Source: Bacillota bacterium (GTDB lineage: Bacteria > Bacillota > Sulfobacillia > JACIYH01). Taken from it: a stretch of DNA of 37,955 nt. The stretch covers positions 102,673 to 140,627 of the forward strand of contig JACIYH010000002.1 of assembly GCA_014360055.1 (NCBI GenBank), written 5' to 3'. Positions 25,816 through 35,978 of the stretch are shown here, piece after piece (the first letter of the stretch is position 1; every line of letters begins with the position of its first letter). The notes beneath the pieces were generated by a model. It had not been told where the DNA came from and did not search any database. It saw only the letters and a list, made by a program, of their open reading frames with translations. The translations under genes were made by a program, and so were the position numbers.

Positions 25816-25843
25816 TTGACTGGCGCGGGGCCTCGGCTATAAT
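25816..25843 (+). promoter_or_regulatory. Sigma-A-type promoter TTGACT-N16-TATAAT
   Basis: TTGACT 25816-25821, TATAAT 25838-25843; start codon GTG at 25853. Confidence 0.75.
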
Positions 25844-25852
25844 GCCGGTGGA

Positions 25853-27175
25853 GTGCAGAACGGCGTACTGATCGAACGCGTGGAATATGGGGCTACGGGC
25901 TGGCGCCTGGGGATACGCCCGGGCGACCGGTTGCTGGCGGTCAATGGCAGGTCCCCCTGCGACTGGCTCGATTTCCGCTTTGAGGTCGCTGCACCCAGGG
26001 TCTCCCTGCACCTGTGGCGGGAAGGGGTGGGCGCCTACCGGGTCGAGACCGCCAAGGATTGGGACGACGACCTGGGCCTGGGGTTCCGGGACCCCCTCTT
26101 CGACGGGCTGCGGACCTGCCGCAACCGGTGTCTCTTCTGCTTCCTCGACCAACTGCCGCCCGGGTTACGGCCCACCCTCTACGTGCGCGACGACGATTAC
26201 CGCCTTTCCTTCCTTGAGGGCAACTACGTTACCCTGACCAATGTGGGGCCGGCCGACGTGGAACGCATCGTGCGCCAGCGGCTCAGTCCCCTGCGGGTTT
26301 CCATCCAGGCCACCGACCCTGCGGTCAGGCGAAGGCTGCTACGCTGCCCGCCGCCGGGGGAGATCTTGCCCCTGCTGAAAAGACTGGTGGAGGCAGGGAT
26401 CGCCATCCACGGCCAGGTGGTGTTGTGTCCCGGATACAACGACGGGGATGTGCTGGAGGCCACCTGGCGGGACCTCGAGCCTCTGGTGCCGGGACTTTCC
26501 TCCCTGGCCGTGGTGCCCGTGGGCCTGTCGCGCTACCATCGCCGAGGCCTGGCACCCCTGGACGGGGCGGGTGCAGCGGCCCTGGTGGAGTGGGCGGAGC
26601 CGCACCAGGCGCGCCTGCGGCGCCGCTGGGGCCGGGCGGTGCTTTACCTGGCTGACGAAATATACCTGCGGGCCGGGTTGCCCATCCCCCCGGCCGCTCA
26701 TTACGACGGTTTCCCCCAGTGGGAGAACGGGGTGGGCATGGTGGCCGGATTTCTGGCCGCCTGGGCCCGGCAGCGGTCCCACCTGCCCCGGAGGCACCCC
26801 CGCGGCCGGTTCCGGGTTACCATCGCCACCGGCAGGGCGGCGGCGCCGGTGCTGCGTCAGGTGGCCGAGGATCTGGGTGCGGTGGGCGGCCTGGAAGCCA
26901 ACCTGGTGGCCGTCCCCTCGCCCTTCTGGGGCGAGGGGGTGGATGTGGCCGGACTCCTCACCGGCAGCGACCTGGAGGCGGCGCTGGCGCCCCGCAGAAC
27001 GGGGCTGGGTGACCTGGTGCTGGTGCCCGGCACGGCTGTGGACGGGGCCGGCCGTTTCCTGGATGACGTCACCGTCGCGGATCTGGCCGTCACGCTGGGG
27101 ATACCCGTGCGGGCGGTCCCGCCCCGCCCGAGCGCCCTGAGGCGGGTCGCCCTGGGATGGGAGGCGCAGCGGTGA
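25853..27175 (+). CDS. DUF512 family protein (N-terminal PDZ-like, CxxxCxxC Fe-S/radical-SAM-like)
   Basis: LIERVEYGATGWRLGIRPGDRLLAVNGRSPCDWLDFRFE...GLRTCRNRCLFCFLDQLPPGLRPTLYVRDDDYRLSFLEGNYVTLTN. Confidence 0.93.
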   Translation: MQNGVLIERVEYGATGWRLGIRPGDRLLAVNGRSPCDWLDFRFEVAAPRVSLHLWREGVGAYRVETAKDWDDDLGLGFRDPLFDGLRTCRNRCLFCFLDQLPPGLRPTLYVRDDDYRLSFLEGNYVTLTNVGPADVERIVRQRLSPLRVSIQATDPAVRRRLLRCPPPGEILPLLKRLVEAGIAIHGQVVLCPGYNDGDVLEATWRDLEPLVPGLSSLAVVPVGLSRYHRRGLAPLDGAGAAALVEWAEPHQARLRRRWGRAVLYLADEIYLRAGLPIPPAAHYDGFPQWENGVGMVAGFLAAWARQRSHLPRRHPRGRFRVTIATGRAAAPVLRQVAEDLGAVGGLEANLVAVPSPFWGEGVDVAGLLTGSDLEAALAPRRTGLGDLVLVPGTAVDGAGRFLDDVTVADLAVTLGIPVRAVPPRPSALRRVALGWEAQR

Positions 27176-28509
27176 GCAGACCCCTGGTGGCCCTGGTGGG
27201 AAGGCCCAACGTGGGCAAATCCGCCCTCTTCAACCGCATCGCGGGCGAGAGGCGGTCCATCGTGGAAGAAACGCCGGGGGTCACCCGCGATCCCGTGTAT
27301 GCCGACGCCGACTGGGCGGGGCGGGAAATGGTGCTGGTGGATACGGGGGGTATCGCCGAGGGCGGCATCGACCTGGCCCGGGAGGTGAGAGAGCAGGCCG
27401 AGGCCGCGGTGGCGGCAGCCGACCTGGTGATCCTGGTGGTAGACGTCACCGAAGGGGTGCATCCCCTTGACGCAGAAGTAGCCGACTTCCTGCGCCGGGC
27501 GGGCAAGACGGTGCTGGTGGCGGCCAACAAGGCCGATAACAGCGAACGCGCGCAGGCGGCAGCGGAATTCTACCGGCTGGGGCTGGGTGACCCCCTGCCC
27601 GTATCGGCCCTGCACGGTCGCGGGGTGGGTGACCTGCTGGACCGGGTGGTCTCCCTGCTGCCTGCACCGGGCGAGGAAGCACCGGCCCCGGCCCCGGCGG
27701 AACAGGCGGTGCGGGTGGCGGTGGTGGGGCGTCCCAACGCCGGTAAGTCGTCCCTGGTAAATGGTCTGCTGGGGGAGAAGCGCCTGATCGTGTCCGAGGT
27801 GCCCGGGACCACCCGGGACGCGGTGGACTGCCTGTTGCACCGGGGCGAACGGACCTACATCTTCGTCGATACTGCCGGGGTGCGGCGGCCCGATCGCATC
27901 AACCGCACCCTGGAACGCTACGCCGTCATGCGGGCGCTGCGCGCCATCGATCGGGCCGAAGTGGCCTTGCTGGTGGTAGACGCCAGCCTGGGCGTGGCGC
28001 ACCAGGACCAACGCCTGGCCGGCTACATACACGAGAGCGGCCGGGCCCTGGTGGTGGTCCTCAACAAGTGGGACCTCGTCCCGCCCGGGGAAAGCCAGCG
28101 GGTGATGGCCCGGGCCGCCGCGGCGCTCTCCTTCGTTGCCTACGCTCCCCTGCGGGTGGTTTCCGCACGGACCGGACGGGGCCTGTCCGGGCTCCTGGAG
28201 GTCGTGGACGGGGTGGTGGCCGCTCACCGCCGGCGCGTGCCGGACAGCGCCCTCCGCCAGCTCCTGGCCGACGCGGTGGGGCGCACCCCGCCTCCGGGAG
28301 GGGTGTCGATCCGCTCTCTCCGCCAGGTGGCTGTCGCCCCGCCCACTTTCGTGGTGGCGGCCAGCCAGCCCGATGCCCTCCCCCCCTCCTACCGGCGCTA
28401 CCTGGAAACCAGGTTGCGTGAAGCCTTCGGGTGGGAAGGCACTCCCCTGCGCATTGTCTGGCGCCCGTCCCGGGAAGGGATGTCTACCCGGACGGGCAGG
28501 CGCATATAG
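27172..28509 (+). CDS. der: Ribosome-associated GTPase Der (EngA), two GTPase domains
   Basis: VALVGRPNVGKSALFNRIAGERRSIVEETPGVTRD and VAVVGRPNAGKSSLVNGLLGEKRLIVSEVPGTTRDAVD; GTGA overlap with upstream gene. Confidence 0.97.
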   Translation: MSRPLVALVGRPNVGKSALFNRIAGERRSIVEETPGVTRDPVYADADWAGREMVLVDTGGIAEGGIDLAREVREQAEAAVAAADLVILVVDVTEGVHPLDAEVADFLRRAGKTVLVAANKADNSERAQAAAEFYRLGLGDPLPVSALHGRGVGDLLDRVVSLLPAPGEEAPAPAPAEQAVRVAVVGRPNAGKSSLVNGLLGEKRLIVSEVPGTTRDAVDCLLHRGERTYIFVDTAGVRRPDRINRTLERYAVMRALRAIDRAEVALLVVDASLGVAHQDQRLAGYIHESGRALVVVLNKWDLVPPGESQRVMARAAAALSFVAYAPLRVVSARTGRGLSGLLEVVDGVVAAHRRRVPDSALRQLLADAVGRTPPPGGVSIRSLRQVAVAPPTFVVAASQPDALPPSYRRYLETRLREAFGWEGTPLRIVWRPSREGMSTRTGRRI

Positions 28510-28560
28510 TGGAGGAGAAAGGCGCCAGACTGCCAGCATGTGCCGGGGAGGAGAAAGGCC

Positions 28561-30039
28561 ATGGAGAAGTTCGATATCCTGCGGGATATGGCCGAACGCA
28601 CGGGGGGTGAAGTTTATATCGGCGGGGTCGGTCCCGTGCGGTCGGGGAAGTCCACTTTCATCCGGCGGTTCATGGAGCTTCTGGTGTTGCCCCACATAGA
28701 AGATCTCCATGACCGCGAGCGCGCCGTGGACGCCCTTCCCCAGGCCGGTGCCGGTCGCCTGGTGATGACCACCGAGCCCAAGTTCATACCCGACGACGCC
28801 GTAGAGGTGACCCTGCGGGAGAACATCACCATGAAGGTGCGCATGGTGGACTGCCCGGGTTACCCCATCCCCGGTGCCCTGGGATATGAGGAGGACGGCC
28901 TCCCCCGCATGGTGCAGACCCCCTGGGTGGAGGAACCCATCCCCTTCCCCGAGGCAGCCGAACTGGGTACCCGCAAGGTGGTCACCGAGCACTCCACCCT
29001 GGCCCTGGTGATAACCACCGACGGCTCCATCGTGGATCTGCCCCGGTCGGCATACGCCGAGCCGGAGGCGCGCCTGGTGAGCGAACTCAAGGAACTGGGC
29101 AAACCGTTCCTGGTGGTACTCAACTCCACCCGTCCCGACGACCCCGCCACCCGGGAACTGGCGGGGGAGCTGGAAGCCGCCTACGATGTCTCGGTGGTAC
29201 CGGTCAACGCGGCCGCCATGGACCTGGACGATATCTACCTGGTGATGGAGCAGGCGCTGTACGAGTTCCCCGTCACCGAGGTGACCGTGAAGCTGCCGCG
29301 CTGGGTGGAGGAGTTGGGCCGCGAGCACTGGCTGTACCGTCGTTTTGCGGAGACCGTGGAGGAAGTCATCCCGGGCGTCAGGCGCGTGCGTGACGTGGAT
29401 ACCTGCATCACGCGCCTGCGCGAGAGCGACCTGGTGGCGGACGTGAACCTGGAGTCGCTGGAACTGGGCACGGGGCGGGCGGCCCTGGACCTGACGGCGG
29501 GGGAAGAACAGTTCTACCGGGTGCTCGAAGAGATGTCCGGCTATGGCATGGAAGGTAAGCACGATCTCGTGCGCGCCATGAAAGAACTGGTCCACGCCAA
29601 GCGCGAATATGACAAGGTGGCCGAAGGGTTGCAGGAGTTGTGGCAGACCGGTTACGGGGTGGTGCCGCCCCGTTTCGAGGACATGAAGTTCGACGAACCG
29701 CAACTCATCCGGCAGGGTAACCGCTTCGGGGTCAGGCTGCGGGCGGTGGCCCCCTCCATCCACATGATCAGGGCCGACGTCACCACCGAGATAACCCCGG
29801 TGATCGGAACCGAGAAGCAGTCCGAGGAACTGCTGCGCAGCCTGCTCGTGCAGTTCGAAGACGAACCGCAGAAGATCTGGCAGGCCCACCTCTTCGGTAA
29901 GTCCCTGGAGCAACTGGTACGGGAAGGGATGCAGAGCAAGCTCTACCGGATGCCCGAGCACGCCCAGGCCAAACTGCAGGAGACCCTCACCCGCATCGTC
30001 AACGAAGGCACGGGAGGTCTCATCTGCATCATCCTCTGA
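28561..30039 (+). CDS. spoIVA: Stage IV sporulation protein A (spore coat morphogenetic ATPase)
   Basis: MEKFDILRDMAERTGGEVYIGGVGPVRSGKSTFIRRFMELLVLPHI; C-terminal GGLICIIL. Confidence 0.97.
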   Translation: MEKFDILRDMAERTGGEVYIGGVGPVRSGKSTFIRRFMELLVLPHIEDLHDRERAVDALPQAGAGRLVMTTEPKFIPDDAVEVTLRENITMKVRMVDCPGYPIPGALGYEEDGLPRMVQTPWVEEPIPFPEAAELGTRKVVTEHSTLALVITTDGSIVDLPRSAYAEPEARLVSELKELGKPFLVVLNSTRPDDPATRELAGELEAAYDVSVVPVNAAAMDLDDIYLVMEQALYEFPVTEVTVKLPRWVEELGREHWLYRRFAETVEEVIPGVRRVRDVDTCITRLRESDLVADVNLESLELGTGRAALDLTAGEEQFYRVLEEMSGYGMEGKHDLVRAMKELVHAKREYDKVAEGLQELWQTGYGVVPPRFEDMKFDEPQLIRQGNRFGVRLRAVAPSIHMIRADVTTEITPVIGTEKQSEELLRSLLVQFEDEPQKIWQAHLFGKSLEQLVREGMQSKLYRMPEHAQAKLQETLTRIVNEGTGGLICIIL

Positions 30040-30104
30040 CGTCCGGAGACGCCCCTCCCATCTGTCCGGAAACGGCACAGTCAGGCTGTCACGCCTCGCG
30101 CAGG

Positions 30105-30141
30105 GCGGGCGGAAGTGGTGCTCAGCGCCATTTCCGCCCGC
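30105..30141 (+). terminator. Strong hairpin downstream of spoIVA
   Basis: gcgggcggaagtgg-tgctcagcg-ccatttccgcccgc: 14-bp stem with one G.U; no clear U-tract. Confidence 0.45.
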
Positions 30142-30299
30142 GCGCTTCTGGGCCGGGTGTAGCGCCTGCGCGACCAAGCCGTGCGGACGCCCCGCTCTGC
30201 AACAATACGAGCGGCGGAGTGGCTGCGATTAAAGGAAAAGGCAGGTCGCTGTCGAATAGGATACCCGTCGGAAAGGCCAGCAGTGCGAAAGGAGGTGCC

Positions 30300-30575
30300 G
30301 TGGTGACCAAGGCGGATCTGGTTGATAAAGTGGCCGAGAAGACCGGGTTCACCAAGAAGGACTCGGCCCGTTTCGTGGAGGCTTTGTTCGAGGCCCTGTC
30401 GGAGGGCCTGGCGGCCGGCAACAAGATCGCGGTGGTAGGTTTTGGTACGTTTTCCGTCCGCAAGCGGGCGGCCCGCAAGGGACGCAACCCGCGCACGGGG
30501 ACGGAGATCAAGATCGCGGCCCGCAAGGTGCCGGTGTTCCGCCCGGGGAAGGCATTGAGGGAAGCCGTACGTTAA
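30300..30575 (+). CDS. hup: HU family DNA-binding protein
   Basis: VTKADLVDKVAEKTGFTKKDSARFVEALFEALSEGLAAGNKIAVVGFGTFSVRKRAARKGRNPRTG; RBS aaaggaggtg; start GTG 30300 or 30303. Confidence 0.96.
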   Translation: MVTKADLVDKVAEKTGFTKKDSARFVEALFEALSEGLAAGNKIAVVGFGTFSVRKRAARKGRNPRTGTEIKIAARKVPVFRPGKALREAVR

Positions 30576-30620
30576 CCCGTCCGGCGCAGCCCGGGAAAGC
30601 GCACATATGCTCGCGGCAGT

Positions 30621-30643
30621 GGGGGCGATGCACGTCGTCCCCC
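30621..30643 (+). terminator. Hairpin after hup, possible terminator
   Basis: GGGGGCGA-tgcacg-TCG(t)CCCCC, 8 bp with one bulge. Confidence 0.35.
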
Positions 30644-30658
30644 ATTCATGGGTGCAGG

Positions 30659-30687
30659 TTGCGTTCTCGCCGGTCATCCCGTATAAT
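30659..30687 (+). promoter_or_regulatory. Promoter for tRNA-Pro (TTGCGT-N17-TATAAT)
   Basis: -35 TTGCGT 30659-30664, -10 TATAAT 30682-30687, 14 bp before tRNA. Confidence 0.7.
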
Positions 30688-30701
30688 CTAGACGTAAAGG
30701 T

Positions 30702-30778
<77 letters not shown>

Positions 30779-30802
30779 TCTTTTTGTATGGGGGAGTGCT
30801 CT

Positions 30803-31630
30803 GTGGACGAACACCGTGCCCGGCTGGTGCGGGCGAAGACAGGTGCCGGCGTCTTTTACGGAGTGGTGGAAGGAGACCGGGTCTTGCTGGCAGGTGCGCG
30901 GTGGCCGTGGGATCGTCCGGACTGGACCGCCTACCTGCACGGGGAGGGGCCGTGCCCGCGCAACCTGCCCTACATACCGCTCGGTGAGGCGGAACTGCTC
31001 TGTCCGGTCGAGCCCACGAAGGTGGTGGCAGTCGGCCTCAACTACCGGGACCACGCGCGCGAGGTGGGGGCGGCCCTGCCCCAGGAGCCGGTACTGTTCC
31101 TCAAGCCGGCCACCTCCGTGGTGGGGCCCGGTGAGCCCGTCGTGCTCCCCGCGGTGTCCCGCCGCGTTGATTACGAGGCGGAGTTGGCCGTGGTCATCGG
31201 CCGCCGGGCGAGACAGGTCACGGTGGGACAGGCCCCCGACTGCATGCTGGGGTTCACCTGCGGCAACGACGTCACCGCCCGCGACCTGCAGCAGAAGGAC
31301 GGGCAGTGGACCCGGTCCAAGTCCTTCGATACGTTTTGCCCGCTGGGTCCCTGGGTGGTGCCGGGCCTGGACCCGTCCGCGCTGCAGGTGATCTGCCGGG
31401 TCAACGGACAGGTCCGCCAGCGGGGGAACACGCGCGAACTCATCTTCACCGTGGCGGAACTCGTGTCCTTCGTCTCCGAAGTGATGACCCTGGAACCCGG
31501 CGATGTGCTGCTCACTGGCACGCCGGCCGGCATCGGCCCCCTGCAACCCGGAGACACGGTCGAGGTGGAGGTGGAGGGGGTGGGGGTGCTGGTGAACCCG
31601 GTAAAGATTGTGGTTGACACCCCCTCTTAG
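30803..31630 (+). CDS. Fumarylacetoacetate hydrolase family protein (ORF from 30788)
   Basis: PTKVVAVGLNYRDHAREVGAALPQEPVLFLKPATSVVGPGEPV...YEAELAVVIGRRAR...GFTCGNDVTARDLQ. Confidence 0.93.
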   Translation: MDEHRARLVRAKTGAGVFYGVVEGDRVLLAGARWPWDRPDWTAYLHGEGPCPRNLPYIPLGEAELLCPVEPTKVVAVGLNYRDHAREVGAALPQEPVLFLKPATSVVGPGEPVVLPAVSRRVDYEAELAVVIGRRARQVTVGQAPDCMLGFTCGNDVTARDLQQKDGQWTRSKSFDTFCPLGPWVVPGLDPSALQVICRVNGQVRQRGNTRELIFTVAELVSFVSEVMTLEPGDVLLTGTPAGIGPLQPGDTVEVEVEGVGVLVNPVKIVVDTPS

Positions 31631-31641
31631 TCTGCTAAAAT
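31614..31641 (+). promoter_or_regulatory. Sigma-A-type promoter TTGACA-N16-TAAAAT for speD, overlapping the FAH gene 3' end
   Basis: TTGACA 31614-31619; TAAAAT 31636-31641; speD start 31723. Confidence 0.7.
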
Positions 31642-31722
31642 CATCGTGGAATTGGCTGCCGGGCCGCTCCCCGGGGCCGTTCCCGTATTAGGGATTCCTG
31701 CCGAAAGGGGGCTGGGAATGAG

Positions 31723-32106
31723 ATGCAAGCCCTGGGCCGTCACGTGCTGGCGGAAGTCTACGGTTGTGACCCGCACGTCCTCGATGACGTCGGAGCCGTA
31801 GAACGTATCCTGGTTCGGGCGGCTCACGAAGCCGGTGCAGAGATACGGGAAACGGTGTTCCACAAGTTCAGCCCGCAGGGTGTCTCCGGCGTGGTGGTGA
31901 TCTCCGAATCCCACCTGGCCGTGCATACCTGGCCGGAACTCGGGTATGCGGCGGTAGACGTGTTCACCTGCGGGGAGCGCGTAGACCCCTGGCTGGCCTG
32001 CGACCTCATCGTGTCGGGTTTCCGGGCCTCGCACATGACCGCCACGGAGAGCAAAAGGGGGATACTGCTGGCCCAGCAGCCGGCGGCCATGGCGGCAGGG
32101 TCGTAG
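31723..32106 (+). CDS. speD: S-adenosylmethionine decarboxylase proenzyme
   Basis: [20 protein letters not shown]...[43 protein letters not shown] processing site. Confidence 0.96.
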   Translation: MQALGRHVLAEVYGCDPHVLDDVGAVERILVRAAHEAGAEIRETVFHKFSPQGVSGVVVISESHLAVHTWPELGYAAVDVFTCGERVDPWLACDLIVSGFRASHMTATESKRGILLAQQPAAMAAGS

Positions 32107-32190
32107 CGGTCGGGGGCGATCACAAGGAGGACGGTGAGATCTTGCGCCCTAGACGCAAGCGCAAAGGGAGCAAGGATCCGCACACTGGTG

Positions 32191-32225
32191 GCCCTACGGC
32201 GCACGGGGCGGCGGTGCCGTAGGGC
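32191..32225 (+). other. Perfect 10-bp inverted repeat / hairpin between speD and M42 peptidase
   Basis: GCCCTACGGC (32191-32200) ... GCCGTAGGGC (32216-32225), 15-nt loop. Confidence 0.6.
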
Positions 32226-32249
32226 TGCTGTTACATAGGGAGGGTTATT

Positions 32250-33308
32250 ATGCTCGACCTTTTGCGGGATCTGACCATGGCCACCGGCCTGCCCGCCTTC
32301 GAACACGAGGTGCGGGCGGTGCTCAGGAAGTACCTTGCAGACGAGGTGATAGAGCAGGATCGCCTGGGCAGCCTGATCGCCCGCCGCGAAGGGAAGGCCG
32401 GTGGGCCCCGGGTAATGCTGGCCGGCCACATGGACGAAGTGGGGTTCATGGTCACCCACATCACCGAGAAGGGCTTCCTCCGTTTTCAGACCCTGGGGGG
32501 GTGGTGGGAGCACGTCATGCTGGCCCAGCGTGTCCTGGTAAAGGGGCGTGAGGGAGACGTGCCCGGCATCATTGGCGCCAAGCCTCCCCATATCCTGAGC
32601 CCCGACGACCGCAAGAAGATGGTGGAGAAGAAGGACATGTTCATCGACGTGGGGGCCTCCTCGCGCGAAGAGGTCTCCCGCATGGGCATCCGGCCGGGTG
32701 ATCCGGTGGTACCCGACTCGCCCTTCCAGGTGATGAAGAACGGACGCTTCCTCATGGCCAAGGCCTGGGACGACCGGGTGGGCTGCGCCATGTTCGTGGA
32801 GGTCCTCCGGCGCCTGCGGGGAACCCATCACCCCAACACCGTGTACGGCGTGGGGACGGTCCAGGAGGAGGTGGGGCTGCGAGGAGCCACCACCAGCGCC
32901 CACGTGGTGAACCCCGACGTGGCCTTCGCCCTGGAGGTGGACATCGCCGGGGATACCCCGGGCATCGCCGAACACGAGGCCCAGGCCAGGCTGGGAGGCG
33001 GCCCCAGCATCATCCTCTACGACGGCTCCATGGTTCCCAACTTCCGCCTGCGCGACCTGGTGATCGAGACGGCGGAGAAGGAGGGCATCCCCTGGCAGGT
33101 GAATGCCATGCCGGGCGGGGGCACCGATGCCGGCCGCATCCACATCAACGCCGCCGGGGTGCCCAGCCTGGTGATCGGGGTGCCCGCGCGTTACATCCAC
33201 AGTCACACGGGCATCATCGACCGGGAAGACTTCGAGAAGGCGGTCCAGCTCCTTCTGGCGGTGATAGGGCGGCTGGATGAGCGCACGGTGGCTTCCCTGG
33301 TGGAATAG
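32250..33308 (+). CDS. M42 family metallopeptidase (glutamyl aminopeptidase/endoglucanase-like)
   Basis: [53 protein letters not shown] aggagg. Confidence 0.93.
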   Translation: MLDLLRDLTMATGLPAFEHEVRAVLRKYLADEVIEQDRLGSLIARREGKAGGPRVMLAGHMDEVGFMVTHITEKGFLRFQTLGGWWEHVMLAQRVLVKGREGDVPGIIGAKPPHILSPDDRKKMVEKKDMFIDVGASSREEVSRMGIRPGDPVVPDSPFQVMKNGRFLMAKAWDDRVGCAMFVEVLRRLRGTHHPNTVYGVGTVQEEVGLRGATTSAHVVNPDVAFALEVDIAGDTPGIAEHEAQARLGGGPSIILYDGSMVPNFRLRDLVIETAEKEGIPWQVNAMPGGGTDAGRIHINAAGVPSLVIGVPARYIHSHTGIIDREDFEKAVQLLLAVIGRLDERTVASLVE

Positions 33309-33329
33309 TTGCGGCAGGAGGGAATTCGC

Positions 33330-33785
33330 TTGGAGCGCACCCTGGTGCTGGTCAAACCCGACGGAGTACAACGGGGGCTGGTGGGGGAAGTCATCTCTCG
33401 CCTGGAGAGAAAGGGACTGCGGCTGGTGGGCCTCAAGCTGATGCGGGTGACCCGCGAGCTGGCCGAGCGCCATTACGATGTTCACCGGGGGAAGCCTTTC
33501 TTCCCCGGCCTCATCGAGTTCATCACCTCCGGTCCGGTGGTGGCCATGGTGTGGGAGGGACCCCAGGCGGTGGCGGTGGTGCGCAACCTCATGGGCGCCA
33601 CCGACGCGCGCAAGGCCGCCCCCGGTACCATCCGGGGCGACCTGGCGCTCGACGTGGGCCACAACCTGGTGCACGGGTCCGACTCGGAGGAAACCGCCGC
33701 CCGCGAGGTGAACCTGTTCTTCTCGGAAGACGAAATCGTCACCTGGCGAAAGGTGGATGAGTCCTGGACGTGGCCCGGGGAATGA
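33330..33785 (+). CDS. ndk: Nucleoside diphosphate kinase
   Basis: [56 protein letters not shown] start after caggaggg RBS. Confidence 0.96.
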   Translation: MERTLVLVKPDGVQRGLVGEVISRLERKGLRLVGLKLMRVTRELAERHYDVHRGKPFFPGLIEFITSGPVVAMVWEGPQAVAVVRNLMGATDARKAAPGTIRGDLALDVGHNLVHGSDSEETAAREVNLFFSEDEIVTWRKVDESWTWPGE

Positions 33786-34585
33786 TCCTGGTCGGGACAT
33801 CGGGCTTCTCGTATGAGGACTGGCGGGGGGTGTTCTACCCTCCCGACCTGGGCACGCGGGAGATGCTGGGATATTACAGCCAGCATTTCCCCGTGGTGGA
33901 ACTGGACTTTACGTACTACCGCATGCCCTCCCCGCGCACCATGGCCCAGATCGAGCGCAAGACCGGGCCCGGCTTCACCTTCTGCGTGAAGGCCTACCGG
34001 GAGATGACCCACGAACGGCCGGATGACGCGGGAGAACTCCGTTCCCTGTGCCGCCAGTTCGCCTCTGCCCTGGAGCCCATGAGTGAGGCCGGCAAGCTGG
34101 GGTGCGTGCTGGTACAGTTCCCCTGGAGCTTCGGGCCCGGCCCGGCCAACCTGCAGTTCGTGCAGAGCCTCCCCGAACTCCTCCCGGATTTGCCCCTGGT
34201 GGTGGAGTTCCGCAACAACGGGTGGATATCGGACGATACCCGGCGGGTGCTGCGGGAGGCCGGCCTGGGGTTCTGCGCCGTGGACGAGCCCCGCCTCAAG
34301 GGGCTCATGCCTCCCCTGGCCTGGGTCACCTCACCCGTTTCCTACGTGCGTTTCCACGGCCGTAACGCCAGGAAGTGGTGGAAGCACGAGCACGCCTGGG
34401 AGCGTTACGACTACCTCTACTCCGAGGAAGAACTGAAGTCCTGGGTACCCAGGATCCGGGAAATGGCAGACCAGGCAGAGCGCACGTACGTACTGTTCAA
34501 CAACTGCCACGCCGGCCAGGCGGCCAAAAACGCGTCCATGATGCAACTCCTCTTGTCCGCTGATCTGCCCGCCTGCGGTGCCTGA
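33782..34585 (+). CDS. DUF72 family protein
   Basis: [23 protein letters not shown]...[24 protein letters not shown]...YVRFHGRN...[16 protein letters not shown] overlap with ndk. Confidence 0.95.
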   Translation: MILVGTSGFSYEDWRGVFYPPDLGTREMLGYYSQHFPVVELDFTYYRMPSPRTMAQIERKTGPGFTFCVKAYREMTHERPDDAGELRSLCRQFASALEPMSEAGKLGCVLVQFPWSFGPGPANLQFVQSLPELLPDLPLVVEFRNNGWISDDTRRVLREAGLGFCAVDEPRLKGLMPPLAWVTSPVSYVRFHGRNARKWWKHEHAWERYDYLYSEEELKSWVPRIREMADQAERTYVLFNNCHAGQAAKNASMMQLLLSADLPACGA

Positions 34586-34600
34586 GCGCGCAAGGCGCGG

Positions 34601-35797
34601 TCAGAGGGCGGTCAGGAGGAAGAGGGCGACCACGCCGGCCACATTGATGGCCACCGGCGGGAGCAGGTACCGGTAGGCCTGACCCAGGCTCACCGCGAAA
34701 TAGCGGTTGGTGAGGACCAGGCACATGTGCAAAGGGGAGACCAGGTAGAACTGGAAGGTGAGGCCGAAGATCAGGCAGACGTAGGCTACCAGTTCCCCAC
34801 CGGAAGGTACCAGCGGCAGTAGGGCGGGGAGGGCGATACCCAGCCCCGCCACCGGGTTGGCAGTGAGGAATCCGGAGAGGGCGGAGACAAGGGCGGTGGC
34901 GCACAGGGGAGACCCCGCGCTGGCGGAAGCGATGGTGGCCGCCAGGCCGGGGGTTTCCCTGACCAGGGCGGCGAACACCATGATTATCTCCGTGGCCAGG
35001 GGCATTTCCCAGTCCATGCTGGCCCGCACTGCGGCCCCGGTCAGCGTACCCTGCCGGCGGGCCACCAGACAGGCCAGGGCCACGCCCGCCACCAGTGCGA
35101 GGGGAAGCCGTAAACCTGCCCCCAGGAAGAGACCCACGCTCACGAAGATGGGGGAGGCGGTGACCGCGAAATCGAGGGCTTCCTGCCGCCAGGGGCGGTA
35201 CTCGGCCTTCTCCTGAGTCCCCCCTCGCAGGAAGAGGAGGGCGGTGGTGAGCAGAGCAAGCGGGGTGAGGGGCCATTGGTGCCCGATTATGCGGGAAACG
35301 GTAAGCCCGGAGAGGTGGGCGCAGAGGATAAGGGAGGGGCTGAAGGGGAACACAAAGAACCAGGCATGGCGCAGGAGGACATTGGCAGCGGCCTTGCGTG
35401 CCGGGGACAGCCCCAGGGACTCGCCCAGGCCGTCCACCATGGGGGCGGACATGCCGGCTCCCCCCGGTACCGGCAGGCAGCCCAGGATGCCCGGCACCAG
35501 GGCGAAGGCGATCCGGTCGCTGCGCAGCGTTCCCGCCAGGGCCCTGCTCATGGGGGGGAGCAGCCCGGTGTTCTTAAGCAGCCCCGCCAGCAGGGTAATG
35601 AGGGCCACGGTGGCCACCAGTTCCAGGGTGCCGGGAGCCACCGCCGCCCGCAAGGCAGCGGCGGGGGCGGAGGGACGCCCTGCGGAGGAGAGGAGGAGGA
35701 TGGCGGTGGCCGCCGAGATGGTGATCCAGAGGCGGACGCGGAGGGTGGCCAGGATGATGATGGCAGCGAAGGCAGCAGCGAGTCCTAACGTCTCCAA
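34601..35797 (-). CDS. DUF401 family multi-TM permease
   Basis: Hydrophobic throughout; LLKNTGLLPPMSRAL, PGILGCLPVPGGAGMSAPMVDGL. Confidence 0.85.
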   Translation of the reverse strand: METLGLAAAFAAIIILATLRVRLWITISAATAILLLSSAGRPSAPAAALRAAVAPGTLELVATVALITLLAGLLKNTGLLPPMSRALAGTLRSDRIAFALVPGILGCLPVPGGAGMSAPMVDGLGESLGLSPARKAAANVLLRHAWFFVFPFSPSLILCAHLSGLTVSRIIGHQWPLTPLALLTTALLFLRGGTQEKAEYRPWRQEALDFAVTASPIFVSVGLFLGAGLRLPLALVAGVALACLVARRQGTLTGAAVRASMDWEMPLATEIIMVFAALVRETPGLAATIASASAGSPLCATALVSALSGFLTANPVAGLGIALPALLPLVPSGGELVAYVCLIFGLTFQFYLVSPLHMCLVLTNRYFAVSLGQAYRYLLPPVAINVAGVVALFLLTAL

Positions 35798-35978
35798 AGG
35801 CGAATTCCCTCTCTCCCCTTAGCTACTTCGCGCCCCGAAGCAAGGTTCCTGCGGCGAGAGGGCCGGTCCCACAACGGGCGCCCCTGCGCCACAGTGTAAG
35901 CCCCGTCCCACGTTTGGCACCGCGCTGAGGTACGGTGAGTTGGCCGGCGGTTCACCGCCTGGCGGGAAGGAGGAGCCC

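Noticed and set aside
28485-28560. gCATATAGTgg as a sigma-E -10 for spoIVA
   Set aside because: No convincing -35; would need TSS mapping
26857-30177. 1106-aa minus-strand ORF antisense to DUF512, der and spoIVA
   Set aside because: Overlaps three confidently assigned genes; long antisense ORFs are expected from high GC3 bias; translation has low-complexity His/Gly/Gln-rich look and no family motif
31824-33800. 658-aa minus-strand ORF antisense to speD, M42 peptidase and ndk
   Set aside because: Antisense to three well-supported genes; artefact of codon bias
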